This document shows, piece by piece, positions 50,703 through 61,931 of a stretch of DNA of 64,000 bases. The notes beneath the pieces are model-generated. The model did no database searches, was not told the DNA's origin, and worked only from the letters and a program-made list of their open reading frames with translations. The stretch covers positions 310,001 through 374,000 of the forward strand of contig JAHQRK010000036.1 of NCBI GenBank assembly GCA_019828595.1, read 5' to 3'. The translations under genes and the position numbers were made by a program. The DNA comes from Aphanomyces cochlioides. Taxonomy: Eukaryota > Oomycota > Saprolegniomycetes > Saprolegniales > Verrucalvaceae. Position 1 is the first letter of the stretch. Every line of letters begins with the position of its first letter.

Positions 50703-53700
50703 TCAGCTATCGTCCTCGTTGGCAATGGCTTGGATAGCCTCTCTGTTTGCTGCAGTCACTGCGTCCCCAGGAGGACTGAAAGCCACAGGTTCTGAATCGA
50801 ATTCGCCTTGAAACTCGATTGTTTCCGCAGCTGTAGTTTGGGTTTCGTGGAAGGAGTGTGGAGTGAATGAGGTTTTGTCGTTTGTACTTTGGCACGCGTC
50901 GTCTGAAAGGCCAGGAGCTGAATGAACCACTGGAGTTGAGGATAATTCAGCGTGGTCGTTGAAATAATGAGCCGTCGTGTGTGGTTCTTCATCGTGAAAG
51001 GCTGAGAGAGTCGTAGCCTGTTCCACAACTTGGCTTGATAAATATGTCGAAGTGGACGATCTCTCCATTGGCTTGATGCAGGACGACTGGTCGTCGGCCA
51101 TGGATGGACCATCGCCGGTAGGATGCTCCGACAAAGTAAGTGCCATCAAAGTAGAACTCCCAGTAGCACTGGCTTGTTCCATCGGCTGGTGTGATAAAGA
51201 TGCTCGGGGTTCCTCCTTGCGGAGTGTCTTTGAATGAGGCTCGTGACAGTCCCCAAGCTCGTCTTCCTCACCAGACTCTACTCCATCACAGGACTCAGGT
51301 AGATCTATCGCTGTGTCAATTTGCCGCATGACATGGCTTGACAAAGATGCCGCCGATGAAACTTTGTCGACAGGTTCCGCGGGTGGCAATTGCTCCAAGT
51401 CCACTGACGCTGACGTGCCATGCTCCTCAGCTTTCTCGTAGGACAAACTTGGTGAGGATTCAACTTTGACGTCAGGGCGAACATGCATTGATGGCTCGTT
51501 GTCTTTCGTCGGCAAGTCTCCATCGTCAGTTGGCGTTTCTGTCGTTGTCGTGTGTGGGTCTTGGCTCTCAGCGACGAAAGCCTCCACGTCAGTCGCATCT
51601 CGATCGTCTGATTGCTCCATGAGTTGGCTTGAAGGAGGAGCTGAGAGTCGAGCTACGTCTTCGTCGTCCATTGGTACACGACGAGATCGTGGCATTGCGT
51701 CCGTCATGTCCGCGGTGGAGAATTCCATGGCGTCGTCACTTGGCGCTTCCATCATATCCTCATGAAATTGTTGTTCTTCCGCTTGGATCTTGCCGTCTCC
51801 TCGAGATAGAGTTGGTTCTTCTCCGTCGCGGCACTCATGGGAATGCTCGTGGCGAGAAGAAAGGTCCATGGCTTGAGCTTGCACAGGTTGATCGACTTCC
51901 CTTGAGCCAGAGTCATCAACGGACGGGCTTTCCAGCGACGTTTCCGTCGCAATCCGCTCCATCGTACGTGTAGATTGCTCTCGCGCGACTTGGCCGGTCG
52001 TTGGATTGACCGCGTCGTAACTCGGCTCGCTCGCCAAATCAACGCCATCGACCAAGTGCGCCAAACTGTCGTCGACTCGATTGCTCTGCTCGTTCTCCAC
52101 AACAGATGAGCCCAGTGACCTCCAAGCTGAATCAGCGCCGTCTCCATCCTCGCTTCTCTCATCTTGAGCTTCCTTTGTGGTCAATCGACTGTCGGTGGAA
52201 GCTTCTTCGTCGTCTCGTAAGACGTCCGATTCTGTCGCCATGACACTCGTCACACGCAGCTCTTCATCTCGCGTCTGATGGAGTGTCATCTCCGAGCGCG
52301 GCGGCAGTATTTTCATGGAGATTTCGTCTTCGTGAGCGTGAGGAAGTGCACCTTGATGGCATCTCGGCTTGTCCATCTCGCCGTCTGTGGCTGGAATTCC
52401 ATCTTCTCTTTGTGTTTTCACATTCAAGACATCGTCCAAGTCATGAAGCACGCTCTTCTCGCTCGCGTGGCTGCCAGATCCGCCATCGATTGCATCTCCA
52501 ACCGCATTCTCTCGCCGCTCTCGACCTTGGGACTGCAACTCTGGATCGTTTCGGAGTCGTTCCACGCGTTTCTGCGCTCGACATCGTCTCCACTGGCTTT
52601 GAATCATCACCGCGGCGACTTGTTGTGCGTCAGCCGTCTCGGCGTGACCTTGTCGGACGACATGCCGGCGGAATTGCGTCTGGATGCAAATCGCCGCGCG
52701 GTGTTGTCGTCGCGACTGGCGGAATCTCCTTCTAGTCTTCCATCCTCTCAGCACAGCCTGGAGTAAGACGGCCGCTTCGTTGCGCTGCAGCTTTGTCGCT
52801 TGGTACTGTCGTTGCTGGAGACGAGCGCGGACTCTGGATTGCAGTTTTGTCGACGCCATGGTCTTCTTCATGCGCTCTTCCTCGCGCAGCTTGGCTTGCT
52901 CTGCGAGTTTGGCCAGCTCGAGCCTACAATGCACTCGTTCAAGACTGTCTTACGTCACGATCGTCTACTCGAGAGCTCTTCCTGTGCCATCGCCGCGAGG
53001 AGATGCAGGTTGTAGCGTTCCTGGCGGCTTGGAAAGTTGCTCGAGACTCGCTTGGAGCCGATGGCATCGCGCCGTCTCGACTTGGAGGAGACGCTGCGCT
53101 TCTGTCGCTTGTGTCTTTGCTTGAGCATACTTTTCCTACCGACAAGCGCATGAGTTGACGGCAATTCCATCGTCCGGCGGTACTCGAAGCTGTGTACTTT
53201 CACTCTGCAGGCGATTTTGCACGCGTTGAAGCGCTTCCAAGTCGTCGGGAGAGGAACTCGTCTGGAGTAATTCGCGATTGACGCTGCGAAGTCGTTGGAT
53301 TTCCTCGCGCATCGTGGCGAGCTGCTTGTCGCTCTGGCGAGAGACAGCGCCGTCGTCGGGCAAATCTTCTTGACTCTTGAGTAGTTGGAGTTGTTGCTCC
53401 TCCTTGCGAGCTCGTGACGACCTCTCGTGCACTTTCTTCTTGGACTTTTGGCGCACCGCGGCGCCGTTTGGCTTGAGAGCCATGGCGTTCCTCGTCTTTG
53501 GCTTTGTTCGTTGTCCTTGCAGCGCGTTCGACGGCTCATCTTCAGGCTTTTCGAGCCCTTGGCTCTGTTCTTTGACAGTATCAGGCGTTCGTGGCGCCGG
53601 AGTTCGTGTCAGCGGCGCGGTTTCCTCGCCGAGATTTTGAAATCGCCGCGTGCCAGCGACATATTCTTCAAAACTTACTCTCTACGACAAGATTGTCAGT

Positions 53701-56606
53701 CAAGACTTGGAATCCGACCACCGTACTCCATCCTCGTCGGCGTCAAAGAGCTCCAGGAGCTTCTGAACGTTGCCAGCCACACATTTCTTGAGAGCGGCGT
53801 TCGATTCCATGACGCGACGGAGCTCATTCGTCTCGATAAAGCCGCTCTTGTCGGTGTCGAGTGAGTAGAAGAGCTTCTTCAACGCGACGAGCTGGTCCAG
53901 AGACGTCTTCTTGTAGTCAGGAGACTCTAACGTCGCTCTCTCGGCCATGAAATCCATGCTCAAGTGGAGGAACCCAGCGCATTCTCCATCGCATTGCAAT
54001 GGAAACCAGTCGACCTGAGCGTTTGTTGCGATCGTCGCGACGAGATTGACGTCGCAGTCGCCAACTTGGACGTCTCCGTTCCATACTTGGACCTTTAGCG
54101 CTGGCGGCAGAGCCGTCTCGAGCTTGTTGCTCAGCGTGAACTCGATCGATTCATTCCAGAGAGCGCTCCGACTTGGCGTCGTTAGCTGGGACGTCGTCGT
54201 TGTGTAGCTGGAAGGAAGACTCAGCTCGACGTGAGGCTGCCATGTTCCCGCGACGATCGGAAGAAAACCACTGCCGCGGTGGATTTGTACACGCAGTCGT
54301 CCTTGGAAGAGCGGCAAGTAGCAGCTCCTGATGTGAACGTCCGCAACGTGCAAGTCGCCAGCGTGGACTTGGATCCAGTCGTTCGCAAGATTAGCTTGGC
54401 ATGGCACGACTTGCGTCGCTGTCTTGGATGCTCTCGAGTGCAACGCGCACCAGAGAAAGCACGGGAAGGATACGACGTTGAACACTGTCGATTCGTTCCA
54501 CTTGGGATGGATCGCGCTGCTCTTGCGCGTTTCAAACGTCGTCTCGGGCACATCGCGCTCGTCTTGGACTAGTGCTAGCTTCATGGAAGCGTTCTAATGA
54601 CAAATTCTAGCGAGGATGACGGGGAGAGGGCGGTACCTCCCATGGAATTTGAACTCGGGCTTCAAGAATATCGACGTACAATCGACCAATGGCCGCGTGG
54701 CGCTGTGTCTCGCTCATGGCAAGTAGGACGTCGATCGTGCCGAAGGAATGCCATCTCTGGGGTTGATTCAGTTCGTCCATTGCGACAATTCCACGAGCTA
54801 GCACCAAGTTGCCTTCCTTCAGCTCGATGGAAATGTCCCGGGGAGAGCACGACGGTAGCGTGAAGAGCAGTGGCGGCTCGACAACTTCACGCTCCGTCTT
54901 GGCTGTCTGGACGTCATGGCCGTCAAGTTTGCACACGACTTGGATGGTTTGCCACCAGTTGACGTAGTTGCGAATGTCGTGGATGGCAAGACGTAGCTCT
55001 CTCCTCGGTAAACTCACGACTGGGACAAACTGGACCTCGAGCGTGAGGTTGGCGACGCGGTCGTTGTCTCGCAAGAGCGGCAGCGTCAATGTGGCCAAGT
55101 GACCGCTGACGACGTACGGAAAGAGCGGCGTGCATGTCGTCGCTACGAGATTGTGATATTGATTGCAGTGTTGACGTTGAGTCGTACCAACTTCAGCGGC
55201 ATCAGCGACGACTGCAATCCGAAGCAGTGGCGTTTCCACAGAGAGAGAAGACTTCGGGCAGAGCAAGGTTTCATGGAAGGCCGTGAGTTTCTTCACGACA
55301 GGCTGAACGCTAGGACAACGTCAGGAACGACAAGATGCCGCTCGAGTGGACCTGCTTTGAGCTGTGGCGGTGCCGCACTGAATGCGAACGGAGACGGCAG
55401 TCGCACCGACGTCGTCCTTGAAAGCAAGTTCTTGCAGCCCGACGTGAATGTCTCCAGGAGGAATATCAGCCACAGGAAGGCCTTGAGATGCCGCGTTCGG
55501 CATGAATTGGATCTCCAGCGTGACTCCATCGACGACAACTTGTGCAGGCTGAGCGGGCTGGAGCAGCCAAGCAGCGAGACAGAGCCCTCGTGCTTGGTTG
55601 ACAAAGAGCTGCGGCGCTTGCTTCTCTCGAGGACTCCAGTGGAGTTTGATCTCGGCCTAGAGTGCATACTGCTCAAGGTCAGACGCGTGGCTGTGCTCTA
55701 CTTGGTCACTGGAGCTCATCGTGGCCGTCCATTTCGCCGCTGGAATCGCACAGACCGCGGCTTCTCTACCTACGACAACGTCACAAACTTTCTTCGCTGT
55801 CCTTGTTACTCTGTGTGACTTTGAGCAGCAGGCGTCCTGGACCCGGCATGTACTGAATGGGAGACTTGACGTCGTCGAAGAGAGCACTGGGTTGACGCGC
55901 TTCCTGCACAAACACGTGCAGCCGTAGCTCGACGTTTGGCGCGTCCATGGGCACGATCACTTCTGCTGGCCACTCGATCGTTCCCCCTGCATTAGACAAC
56001 TCAATCACTCAGTTTATCCGAAGACGTACGCTGGAAGACATCGCCGGGGACAAATGCGCGAGCTTGGCGACTGCCGTCGACCCAATGCTCAAACACGAGC
56101 ACTTCTACTTCAGCTTGGCTTGACTTGACGCATTGTACCGTCGTCTGCCGATCTGAGCTCCATTTCCCAACTACGTGGCCTTCATGCAGCATGACCACCG
56201 TCGCCAGCGAGTCCGTTGAACCAGAAATGACACTTTTAGCGCCTTGAACGCATAGTAGACTCTCGGATGGCACGTATGGCGTCGTGCCACGGAGTCGCAA
56301 ATGGAGAAAACTGGTTGATATCTTTGTCGAATGCAACGGGAGCTTAGTTGCGAAGGCGTGGCGTCCTTGGACGAGTGGGAGAACATGGAGCAATCCTTCC
56401 GCGACAACGTCGTCGAGTTTGCAAATCGTCGCGCGAAAGATTGCAGCGACGGGGAGTTGAACAATTGTGTCAATGGTGAAATCGCTGCTTGTAGACGTGC
56501 ATTTCATGGTCCAGACAGGCGGAAAGCCCGCGATTCCCACTTGGACATGGCAATCACGGAGCTCAAGTCCCGTGATGCCATCTAAGATCACCTGGAATGT
56601 CGCCAT
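50703..56606 (-). CDS. Very large multi-C2, EF-hand, coiled-coil, IQ-motif protein
   Basis: Proposed single spliced gene starting ATG 56604-56606 (MATFQVILDGITGLELRDCHVQVG), the first of several C2-like beta-sandwich domains. More C2-type units follow in 55300-56000, 54607-55296 (LRLAIHDIRNYVNWWQTIQVVC) and 53950-54584 (RVQIHRGSGFLPIVAGTWQPHVEL). A pair of EF-hands comes next: FYSLDTDKSGFIETNELRRVM is canonical, and ELFDADEDG|VSFEEYVAG spans an intron. Then a coiled coil (ATMREEIQRLRSVNRELL), three IQ-type helices (AAVLLQAVLRGWKTRRRF; AAICIQTQFRRHVVR; AAVMIQSQWRRCRAQKR) and a long acidic, Ser-rich tail of about 550 residues. Calcium/membrane-linked scaffold is inferred. The exon joins at 52930-53150 are uncertain, so two genes are possible. 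Confidence 0.6.
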
Positions 56607-57041
56607 CCATCCGGATAATGGGGTGCAGGGGTTTTGCCTCCACCTTCAAGTCAGAAACCTCACGATACACTCACTGCTACACCACCACAGGCCAAGGCTC
56701 TCATCATTACTCCTGTAAATAGATAGGATCGACCAGTTTATGGTCCGCGAGGCCGCATGGAGCGTCGTAGATGCCATGGTTGTCGTGGTCGGTTTGCCAT
56801 CCGGATAACGGGGTGCAGGGGTTATGACTTCGAACTCGACGCTCTTTGTCAACAGCGAAACGACACTCGCAGTCGATTCCAGTAGCAAAATAAACGAGTT
56901 CATTGACAAACTACTGACTTCGCCGAGTTGCTGCGTAGTTTTGCCAGCTTCTAAAACGACGCGGTGGTTGGTGGTCATCCGGATATTGTGTCCTTTCATT
57001 GCATGTCAAGCGTCGCGATCTAACAATAGACAAAACAAAAC
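56607..57041. promoter_or_regulatory. Region with three ATCCGGAT boxes, two with G-rich tracts; possible small gene
   Basis: Boxes catccggataatggggtgca (56608), catccggataacggggtgca (56797) and catccggatatt (56979) lie between two minus-strand genes. The first touches the start codon of the C2 gene. A minus-strand frame (56646-56999; MTTNHRVVLEAGKTTQQLG near its start, helical) could be a small gene under the third box, but its later part runs through the second box, so it is doubtful. Two near-identical 25-bp motif units 190 bp apart suggest a local duplication. Confidence 0.45.
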
Positions 57042-58941
57042 TTAATTCTCATCGTCATACTCCAACGTAAACTCTGGCGCGGCGGCTTCGGCAGCGTCGT
57101 CGTCTTCCTTGGGAGCCTCTGGAGTCTCCACTGGCGCTTGGCTTGCTGGCTTCTTGTCTTCCCATCGAGATCGGCGTTGTCGAACGGGTGGTGTTTGCTG
57201 TGGCGCCGACGACGAGGCGGTTGTGGCCAGCGGTGGCGGTGGTTCCGAGTGGTTAGACAACGACTGCTGCTGCTGCGTCGGCGGCGGCACGGGGTAATGT
57301 GTGGTTGGAGGAGGAATATTATTATTATTCATCGCGTGGTTGAACTTGTCTTGAGAGGCCAATTCCCGTTCCGAGTGAGCAAACGAACAACGATCGCCAA
57401 AGCGGCAGTTCTGCACAGCGGGATAGGTATTACACATGCGAGTCTTTGGAGCCGACTGCGCTTTTGACGGCGGTGGACGTGAGTTCGACACATCTCCATC
57501 GTGTGAAAAGCTAGAGACATCAACACATGAATCATGGAGCAGCCCGTGGTGACCGTACCGGCAATTGTTGCCACGAGAGCAGCGACCCTGTTCAAAATCG
57601 TGGCATAGACCACGACTACGCTTGGGCGATCGACTCCGCGATCGAGATCTATGAAAAAGACATCGTTGGTTAAGTTTCAAGTGGCGACAATACCGGCCGC
57701 GCTTGAACGATTCTTTATTGCCGGTGGGAGACATTGCCCGTGATGCATACGAGTTAGGAGGTCCATCAAAGCGCGACGGAGGACCATCGAATCGAGATGG
57801 CGGAGGGCCGTCAAACCGAGAAGGCGGTGGTCCATCAAATCGAGAAGGCGGCGGCCCATCAAAACGAGATGGAGGAGGGCCGTCAAACCGAGAAGGTGGT
57901 GGCCCGTCAAATCGAGATGGCGGAGGTCCATCGAACCGAGAAGGGGGAGGTCCATCGAATCGAGATGGAGGAGGACCGTCGAATCGCGATGGAGGAGGTC
58001 CGTCAAAACGAGAAGGCGGTGGTCCATCGAAACGAGACGGCGGGCCGTCAAACCGAGAAGGAGGTCTGTCAAATTGCGACGGGGGATCGTCAAATCGAGA
58101 AGGTGGTCGATCAAATCTAGATGAAGGACCGTCGTATCGAGGAGATGGGCCATCGTAGCGAGGTGGAGGCGCGTCAAAACGAGAACGAGGGCCGGCATCC
58201 ATTCGGGAAGTTGGCGATCGATACTGGCTTCCTCCGGGACCTGCAGGAGTTGGTAGTAATGACCCTGATGGTTGATTTCGATCGTAGGATTGTTGATGAC
58301 GTGGAGGCGAGTTCCTTGAGGAATATTCCTCACGTTGTGATCGATCATGAGGTGGTCGAGAATCTGTAGGCTCTTCTTGTTTCTGTTGCTTGAAAATCTG
58401 CATGTTGTCTTTGAGATTGTCGAGCAACGATGCTATGCGTTCTTTGTTGGTTTCGACAGAATTGAGCGGTCCATCTCCAAGGAAATCCATCGCCCCAGCC
58501 TTCTCAATGTCTTGTGTGGTATATACATTTCGCTTGATCCATTCCGCTACGACTCGTTTGACATTTCCCTACAGCATTCCATTGTCAGCATTCGTCCCAT
58601 GTCTCGAAATGCACCTTGGCATCATCTGGGACTTTACGGCACGCTGCCAACGTATGGTTCAAATGAATACCAAATCGTTTCGCAAACGTGTCCTTGTCTT
58701 CTCCATATTTCGCCTGCGATGCGCGGATCAATGCATCAATCAAGTACAGATACGCCAGTCGGTGCTCTGCATCAGCTTTCCACAAAACATGTTCCACAGC
58801 GTGCACGACGCGCTTGTATTCTTTGGACCACTTCATCAGGACTGTACATGCATTCTTAATGCGCGTCGCGGAGATTCCCTTGGCAGTCGCGAGAGATTTG
58901 AGCGCTTCTCCAACCTCTTCTTCGCCCTTCCACCCCGACAT
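57042..58941 (-). CDS. CID (RPR) domain and CCCH zinc-finger RNA-processing protein with SRFDGPPP repeats
   Basis: Likely links RNA polymerase II C-terminal domain to RNA processing. Exon 1 from ATG 58939-58941 (MSGWKGEEEVGEALKSLA) gives a CID fold: VLMKWSKEYKRVVHAVEHVLWKA, LAYLYLIDALIRAS and FAKRFGIHLNHTLAACRKV. An intron near 58570-58584 leads to VAEWIKRNVYTTQDI and a short helix NKERIASLLDNLKDNM. Then comes a long disordered region with about a dozen SRFDGPPP units, an RS run (RSRSRSRSPKRSRG) and two CCCH fingers: CHDFEQGRCSRGNNCRYGH and CNTYPAVQNCRFGDRCSFAH. The end is Pro/Gln-rich with WEDKK. SCAF4/8- or Nrd1-like role is inference. Confidence 0.82.
57750..58150. repeat. 24-27 bp coding tandem repeat (SRFDGPPP)
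   Basis: Imperfect tandem units of 24 or 27 bp with the plus-strand form cgagatggaggaggaccgtc, encoding SRFDGPP(P) on the minus strand. Roughly 14 units; the central ones are near-identical, which points to recent slippage expansion. Confidence 0.85.
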
Positions 58942-59071
58942 CTTGCAAACTCCACTCATTTCGATGGAGGCATCCGGATAATTATACGGATTCCCGTTGT
59001 CTTCTCCATGGTTTAAAATTAGCCTTCATGAAACCAGCGTACCCGACCGACCATTCTCAATTCCAACTGCA
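58942..59071. promoter_or_regulatory. Divergent promoter with ATCCGGAT box
   Basis: catccggataattatacggattcc at 58972-58995, about 31 bp upstream of the CID gene start (58941) and about 80 bp upstream of the small plus-strand gene (59072). Confidence 0.5.
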
Positions 59072-59347
59072 ATGGGCGACGATGGCATGTCTGCTTCTGA
59101 ATTGCGCAGCCGCTATGGACGCGGAGGCTCTGTCCGCGACTGTGACTTGAGCGCCGCCCAGCTGCGTTCGCGTTACGCCATTGAAAAGAACAGTAAGAAC
59201 ACTACGACAACCCCAAGTTGATGTGGAAGGCTCACCTGCTGCGTAGCGTTCAAAGATCATCCGACCGACAATACAACGATGATTGCCGTCGCGATTGCAG
59301 CCATTCTAGTCATTGCCGGCGCGGCGTTCTACTTCTCGACACATTAA
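59072..59347 (+). CDS. Small tail-anchored protein with duplicated ELRSRY-type motif
   Basis: Two exons. ATG 59072 gives MGDDGMSASELRSRYGRGG, then DLSAAQLRSRYAIEKN. A 54-nt intron (GTAAGAAC...GCGTAG) follows, then TFKDHPTDNTTMIAVAIAAIL and the rest of a C-terminal membrane span ending AAFYFSTH-stop at 59345-59347. About 73 residues. The repeated S-A-x-(E/Q)-L-R-S-R-Y box and single C-terminal anchor suggest a small ER or mitochondrial outer-membrane protein. Family not recognised. Confidence 0.72.
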
Positions 59348-60025
59348 GAGTCACTTATATACAAACGTATGTTTCATAATCTGGAGTTGCTAACACCCCA
59401 CATACAAACTTCCATATAAAGCAGTGGTAGACTAACATCGCATGACTTTTAACTTTGACAGCACGAGACTCTCACAGCCTCATGAACTCTGGGGCAATAC
59501 ACAAAGTTGACGCTTCCTCTTACCAGCTCCTGCCTGGATATGAAACCCCCTGGGGCTAATTCTGTCTGGTGGTTTGATTCACTCGAGCCACTTCATTGCC
59601 TTCTTTATACGACCGCCCCCTTTGACCACCAAACAGTCATAACCTTATCACGTGCTTCCTCATCTAGCGAGTGACTTGGTTCAGCTTAACGAATGCATAG
59701 TCATGAACTTCCTATGCGGTATTGGTGGATGGAATCAACGGCAGCTCCAGGGAACCACGATTACTAATTTCGACTCTCGCAGGCCTACCAACATCAAATC
59801 GAAGCCCCAAAGCTCGAAATTGCTTCCAAAGCACGACTACTCCATAGATTACACCATTGCATGAAGGATAATCACAAGGAAGACTGAAAAAGTCAAGGAA
59901 AGATCGGCGATTCCACGTCCTTCAGGCTTGGGTGGCTGTACCTTTCTTCTTCGAATCTGAGGGGTCATCCGGATAATATGGTATTTATACGGATATCGTC
60001 GAAGATTTGTAACGTCACTCCTAAA
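59348..60025. other. Intergenic region with one ATCCGGAT box
   Basis: About 680 bp. No gene is supported; short frames have no domain. Near the right end, catccggataatatggta (59967-59984) is about 45-60 bp before the transporter start. The rest looks featureless. Confidence 0.5.
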
Positions 60026-61045
60026 ATGGGATCGGAAGGCGGAAAGGACGTCGGCACGGCCGGCAACACCGGCAATGGAATGGCCATCTTGTCGTGCATT
60101 GCGTACAGTATCATGTCCAACGCGATGGTTCTCATCAACCGATACATCGTGGGTCAAAAGTACTACAACTTCCAAGAAAAGTCCTTCGTGATCATCACTC
60201 AAGTCGCCATTGGCGTCGTCGTCCTCGAGATCGTCAAGATGCAAGGCTACATCAAGTATGAAAACTTTTCGTGGGAGACGGCCAAGCGATGGGCGCCTGT
60301 CACGTTCTTCTTCGTCGCTATGTTGTACACGGGAACCCTTGCGACCGCCGGCTTGCCCATTCACATTGTCACTGTGTTCAAGAATGTGTCCAACATCCTC
60401 ACTGTCATTGGAGAATGGCGATTCTTTGGAGAAGGCGTCGGCCCGATCGTCATTGCGTCGCTATTGGTCATGCTTCTCGGTGCAATCCTCACGTCCTACA
60501 GCGACGTGGGCGGCAAACCCACCCACAGCACGATGATGGGATATTTTTGGATGTTCATGAACTGCATCTGCACCTCCTCGTACGTGCTCTACATGCGTTT
60601 TGCGACATCCAAATCCACCCTCAAGCTCTCCAAGTTTGGCATGGCGTTCTACAACAACTTGGTCGCCCTTCCACTTCTCCTCCCTCCAATGCTTGCGAAC
60701 GGTGATGCGTTTACCGTGTGGAGCAATCCTCTCATGACGGATCCTGCGTTCTTGTTCGTCATGTTCCTCGGTGGTGTTGCCGGCATTGGCCTCAACTTGG
60801 CGTCGTTCTGGTGTGTTAGTCAAACAAGTGCCACGACGTATGCGACTGTGGGTGGTCTGAACAAAGTACCCACGACATTTATTGGCGTTTTGTTACTTGG
60901 CGAACAACTCACGCCCAAGACTGCGATCTTTGTCACGTTTGGTGTGATCGGCGGTATGATGTATGGCTACGGCAAATTCAAGGACTCGGAAGCGGCCAAG
61001 AAAGCCAAGGCGCTCGCCGAACAGGAGAAGCTGCCCAAGGTCTAA
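60026..61045 (+). CDS. Nucleotide-sugar transporter, GDP-mannose type
   Basis: A Golgi antiporter that brings GDP-mannose or a related nucleotide sugar into the lumen for glycosylation. A single 339-codon exon from ATG 60026 (MGSEGGKDVGTAG). About ten hydrophobic spans: ILSCIAYSIMSNAMVLINRYIV, FVIITQVAIGVVVLEIV, TFFFVAMLYTGTLATAGLPI, FKNVSNILTVIGEWRFF, IVIASLLVMLLGAILTSYSD and so on. The GDP-binding motif appears as GGLNKVP (GALNK in characterised GDP-mannose transporters). The Lys-rich tail (AAKKAKALAEQEK) faces the cytosol. Its 3' end is 72 bp from the convergent Myb-like gene. Substrate assignment is inference from the GGLNK motif. Confidence 0.88.
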   Translation: MGSEGGKDVGTAGNTGNGMAILSCIAYSIMSNAMVLINRYIVGQKYYNFQEKSFVIITQVAIGVVVLEIVKMQGYIKYENFSWETAKRWAPVTFFFVAMLYTGTLATAGLPIHIVTVFKNVSNILTVIGEWRFFGEGVGPIVIASLLVMLLGAILTSYSDVGGKPTHSTMMGYFWMFMNCICTSSYVLYMRFATSKSTLKLSKFGMAFYNNLVALPLLLPPMLANGDAFTVWSNPLMTDPAFLFVMFLGGVAGIGLNLASFWCVSQTSATTYATVGGLNKVPTTFIGVLLLGEQLTPKTAIFVTFGVIGGMMYGYGKFKDSEAAKKAKALAEQEKLPKV

Positions 61046-61117
61046 TGCTGGTCGAATCGACTCGCCAGTAGAATGCTAATAAAGTACCATGAAAAAGACC
61101 CATTGAGAAGAAACAAC

Positions 61118-61740
61118 TTACCTCGGCATGGACTGCGCCGTCATGTCGAGAAATGCGTCCTCGAGCGCTGATTGTGTCAATGACGACGCATCTACACGTA
61201 GTGTTAGTGGATGTTGGCCAGGGTGAACATACCAAGATGGAGAGGATCAGTTGCCGTGGTTGCATTGCTCAAATCCTGACTTAGCTCGTCGATTTCAATG
61301 TCTTCAAGACTGTGACCAGGCTCTGGCACTGTGTCTTCGTCCCATTTGAATGGACTGTTGGAACTTCGCAGCGCAAACGGCGGTGGGGACATCATTGGCG
61401 ATGTCGGTAATGACGATGAGATCAATTCTTCCAACCGTGGGGAATGAACCACCTGTGTTTCATTGGCCGATGGTATCTGTGGCGTCTTTAGATGCGCGTA
61501 TCGTCGCACGCAGTCCATGGGTGTGCAATGCAGTTCCATCGCAAGTTCTTTCCAATTCACGCCCAGTGGAAACCGAGCTGCATAGACCGCTCGCTCGAGT
61601 TCCAGATCGACTTCTTCGCTGGACTCAAGACTCAATCGTATACACTCTCTGACGTACTCTTCCAGCCGCGCGTCCTTCTCTTGAGTCCACACATACACGC
61701 CCCAAGACGATTCTTCCGTCGACCAGCGCGGGGAAAACAT
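61118..61740 (-). CDS. Myb/SANT-like protein
   Basis: ATG 61738-61740 gives MFSPRWSTEESSWGVYVWTQEKDARLEE. The SANT-like part is WTQEKDARLEEYVRECIRL...FPLGVNWKELAMELHCTPMDCVRRYAHLK, with Trp spacing of a single Myb-like repeat. It is followed by a Ser/Pro-rich disordered region and an acidic helix EDIEIDELSQDLSN. An intron of about 42 nt (61200-61241, GTATGTTC...GTGTAG) leads to the last exon, SLTQSALEDAFLDMTAQSMPR-stop (61118-61120). Likely a nuclear regulator, about 193 residues. Shares an ATCCGGAT-rich divergent promoter with the coiled-coil gene. Confidence 0.75.
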
Positions 61741-61759
61741 CTCAAATCTTATTGTACGT

Positions 61760-61860
61760 CGAGAATTCCGGATAATCAATCGACATTCATCCGGATAATT
61801 ACATGGTTTCATCCGGATACCGATAGCTTATCCGGGTATTACAGATCCGGATTTGGAGTT
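61760..61860. promoter_or_regulatory. Cluster of five CCGG-type boxes in divergent promoter
   Basis: ttccggataatc, catccggataatta, catccggatacc, ttatccgggta and gatccggattt occur within 90 bp, between the Myb-like gene (start 61740) and the coiled-coil gene (start 61932). This is the densest cluster of the motif outside the transposon. Confidence 0.6.
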
Positions 61861-61931
61861 TGAAGAGAGGACATTTGAGAAGTGTGAAACGAGATTTTTC
61901 GAAGGCGGTGGTCGAATCCTGTAACAGACGC

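Noticed and set aside
56646..56999. Confident small gene on the minus strand
   Set aside because: The frame runs through a promoter-type box and G-rich tract shared with other loci; start and end are not convincing, so only mentioned as possible.
57750..58150. CRISPR-like array
   Set aside because: Units of 24/27 bp are directly tandem with no spacers and encode a protein repeat.
57703..58158. Plus-strand GGPSNREG repeat protein
   Set aside because: Mirror of the SRFDGPPP coding repeat. The minus strand carries the CID, RS and CCCH motifs.
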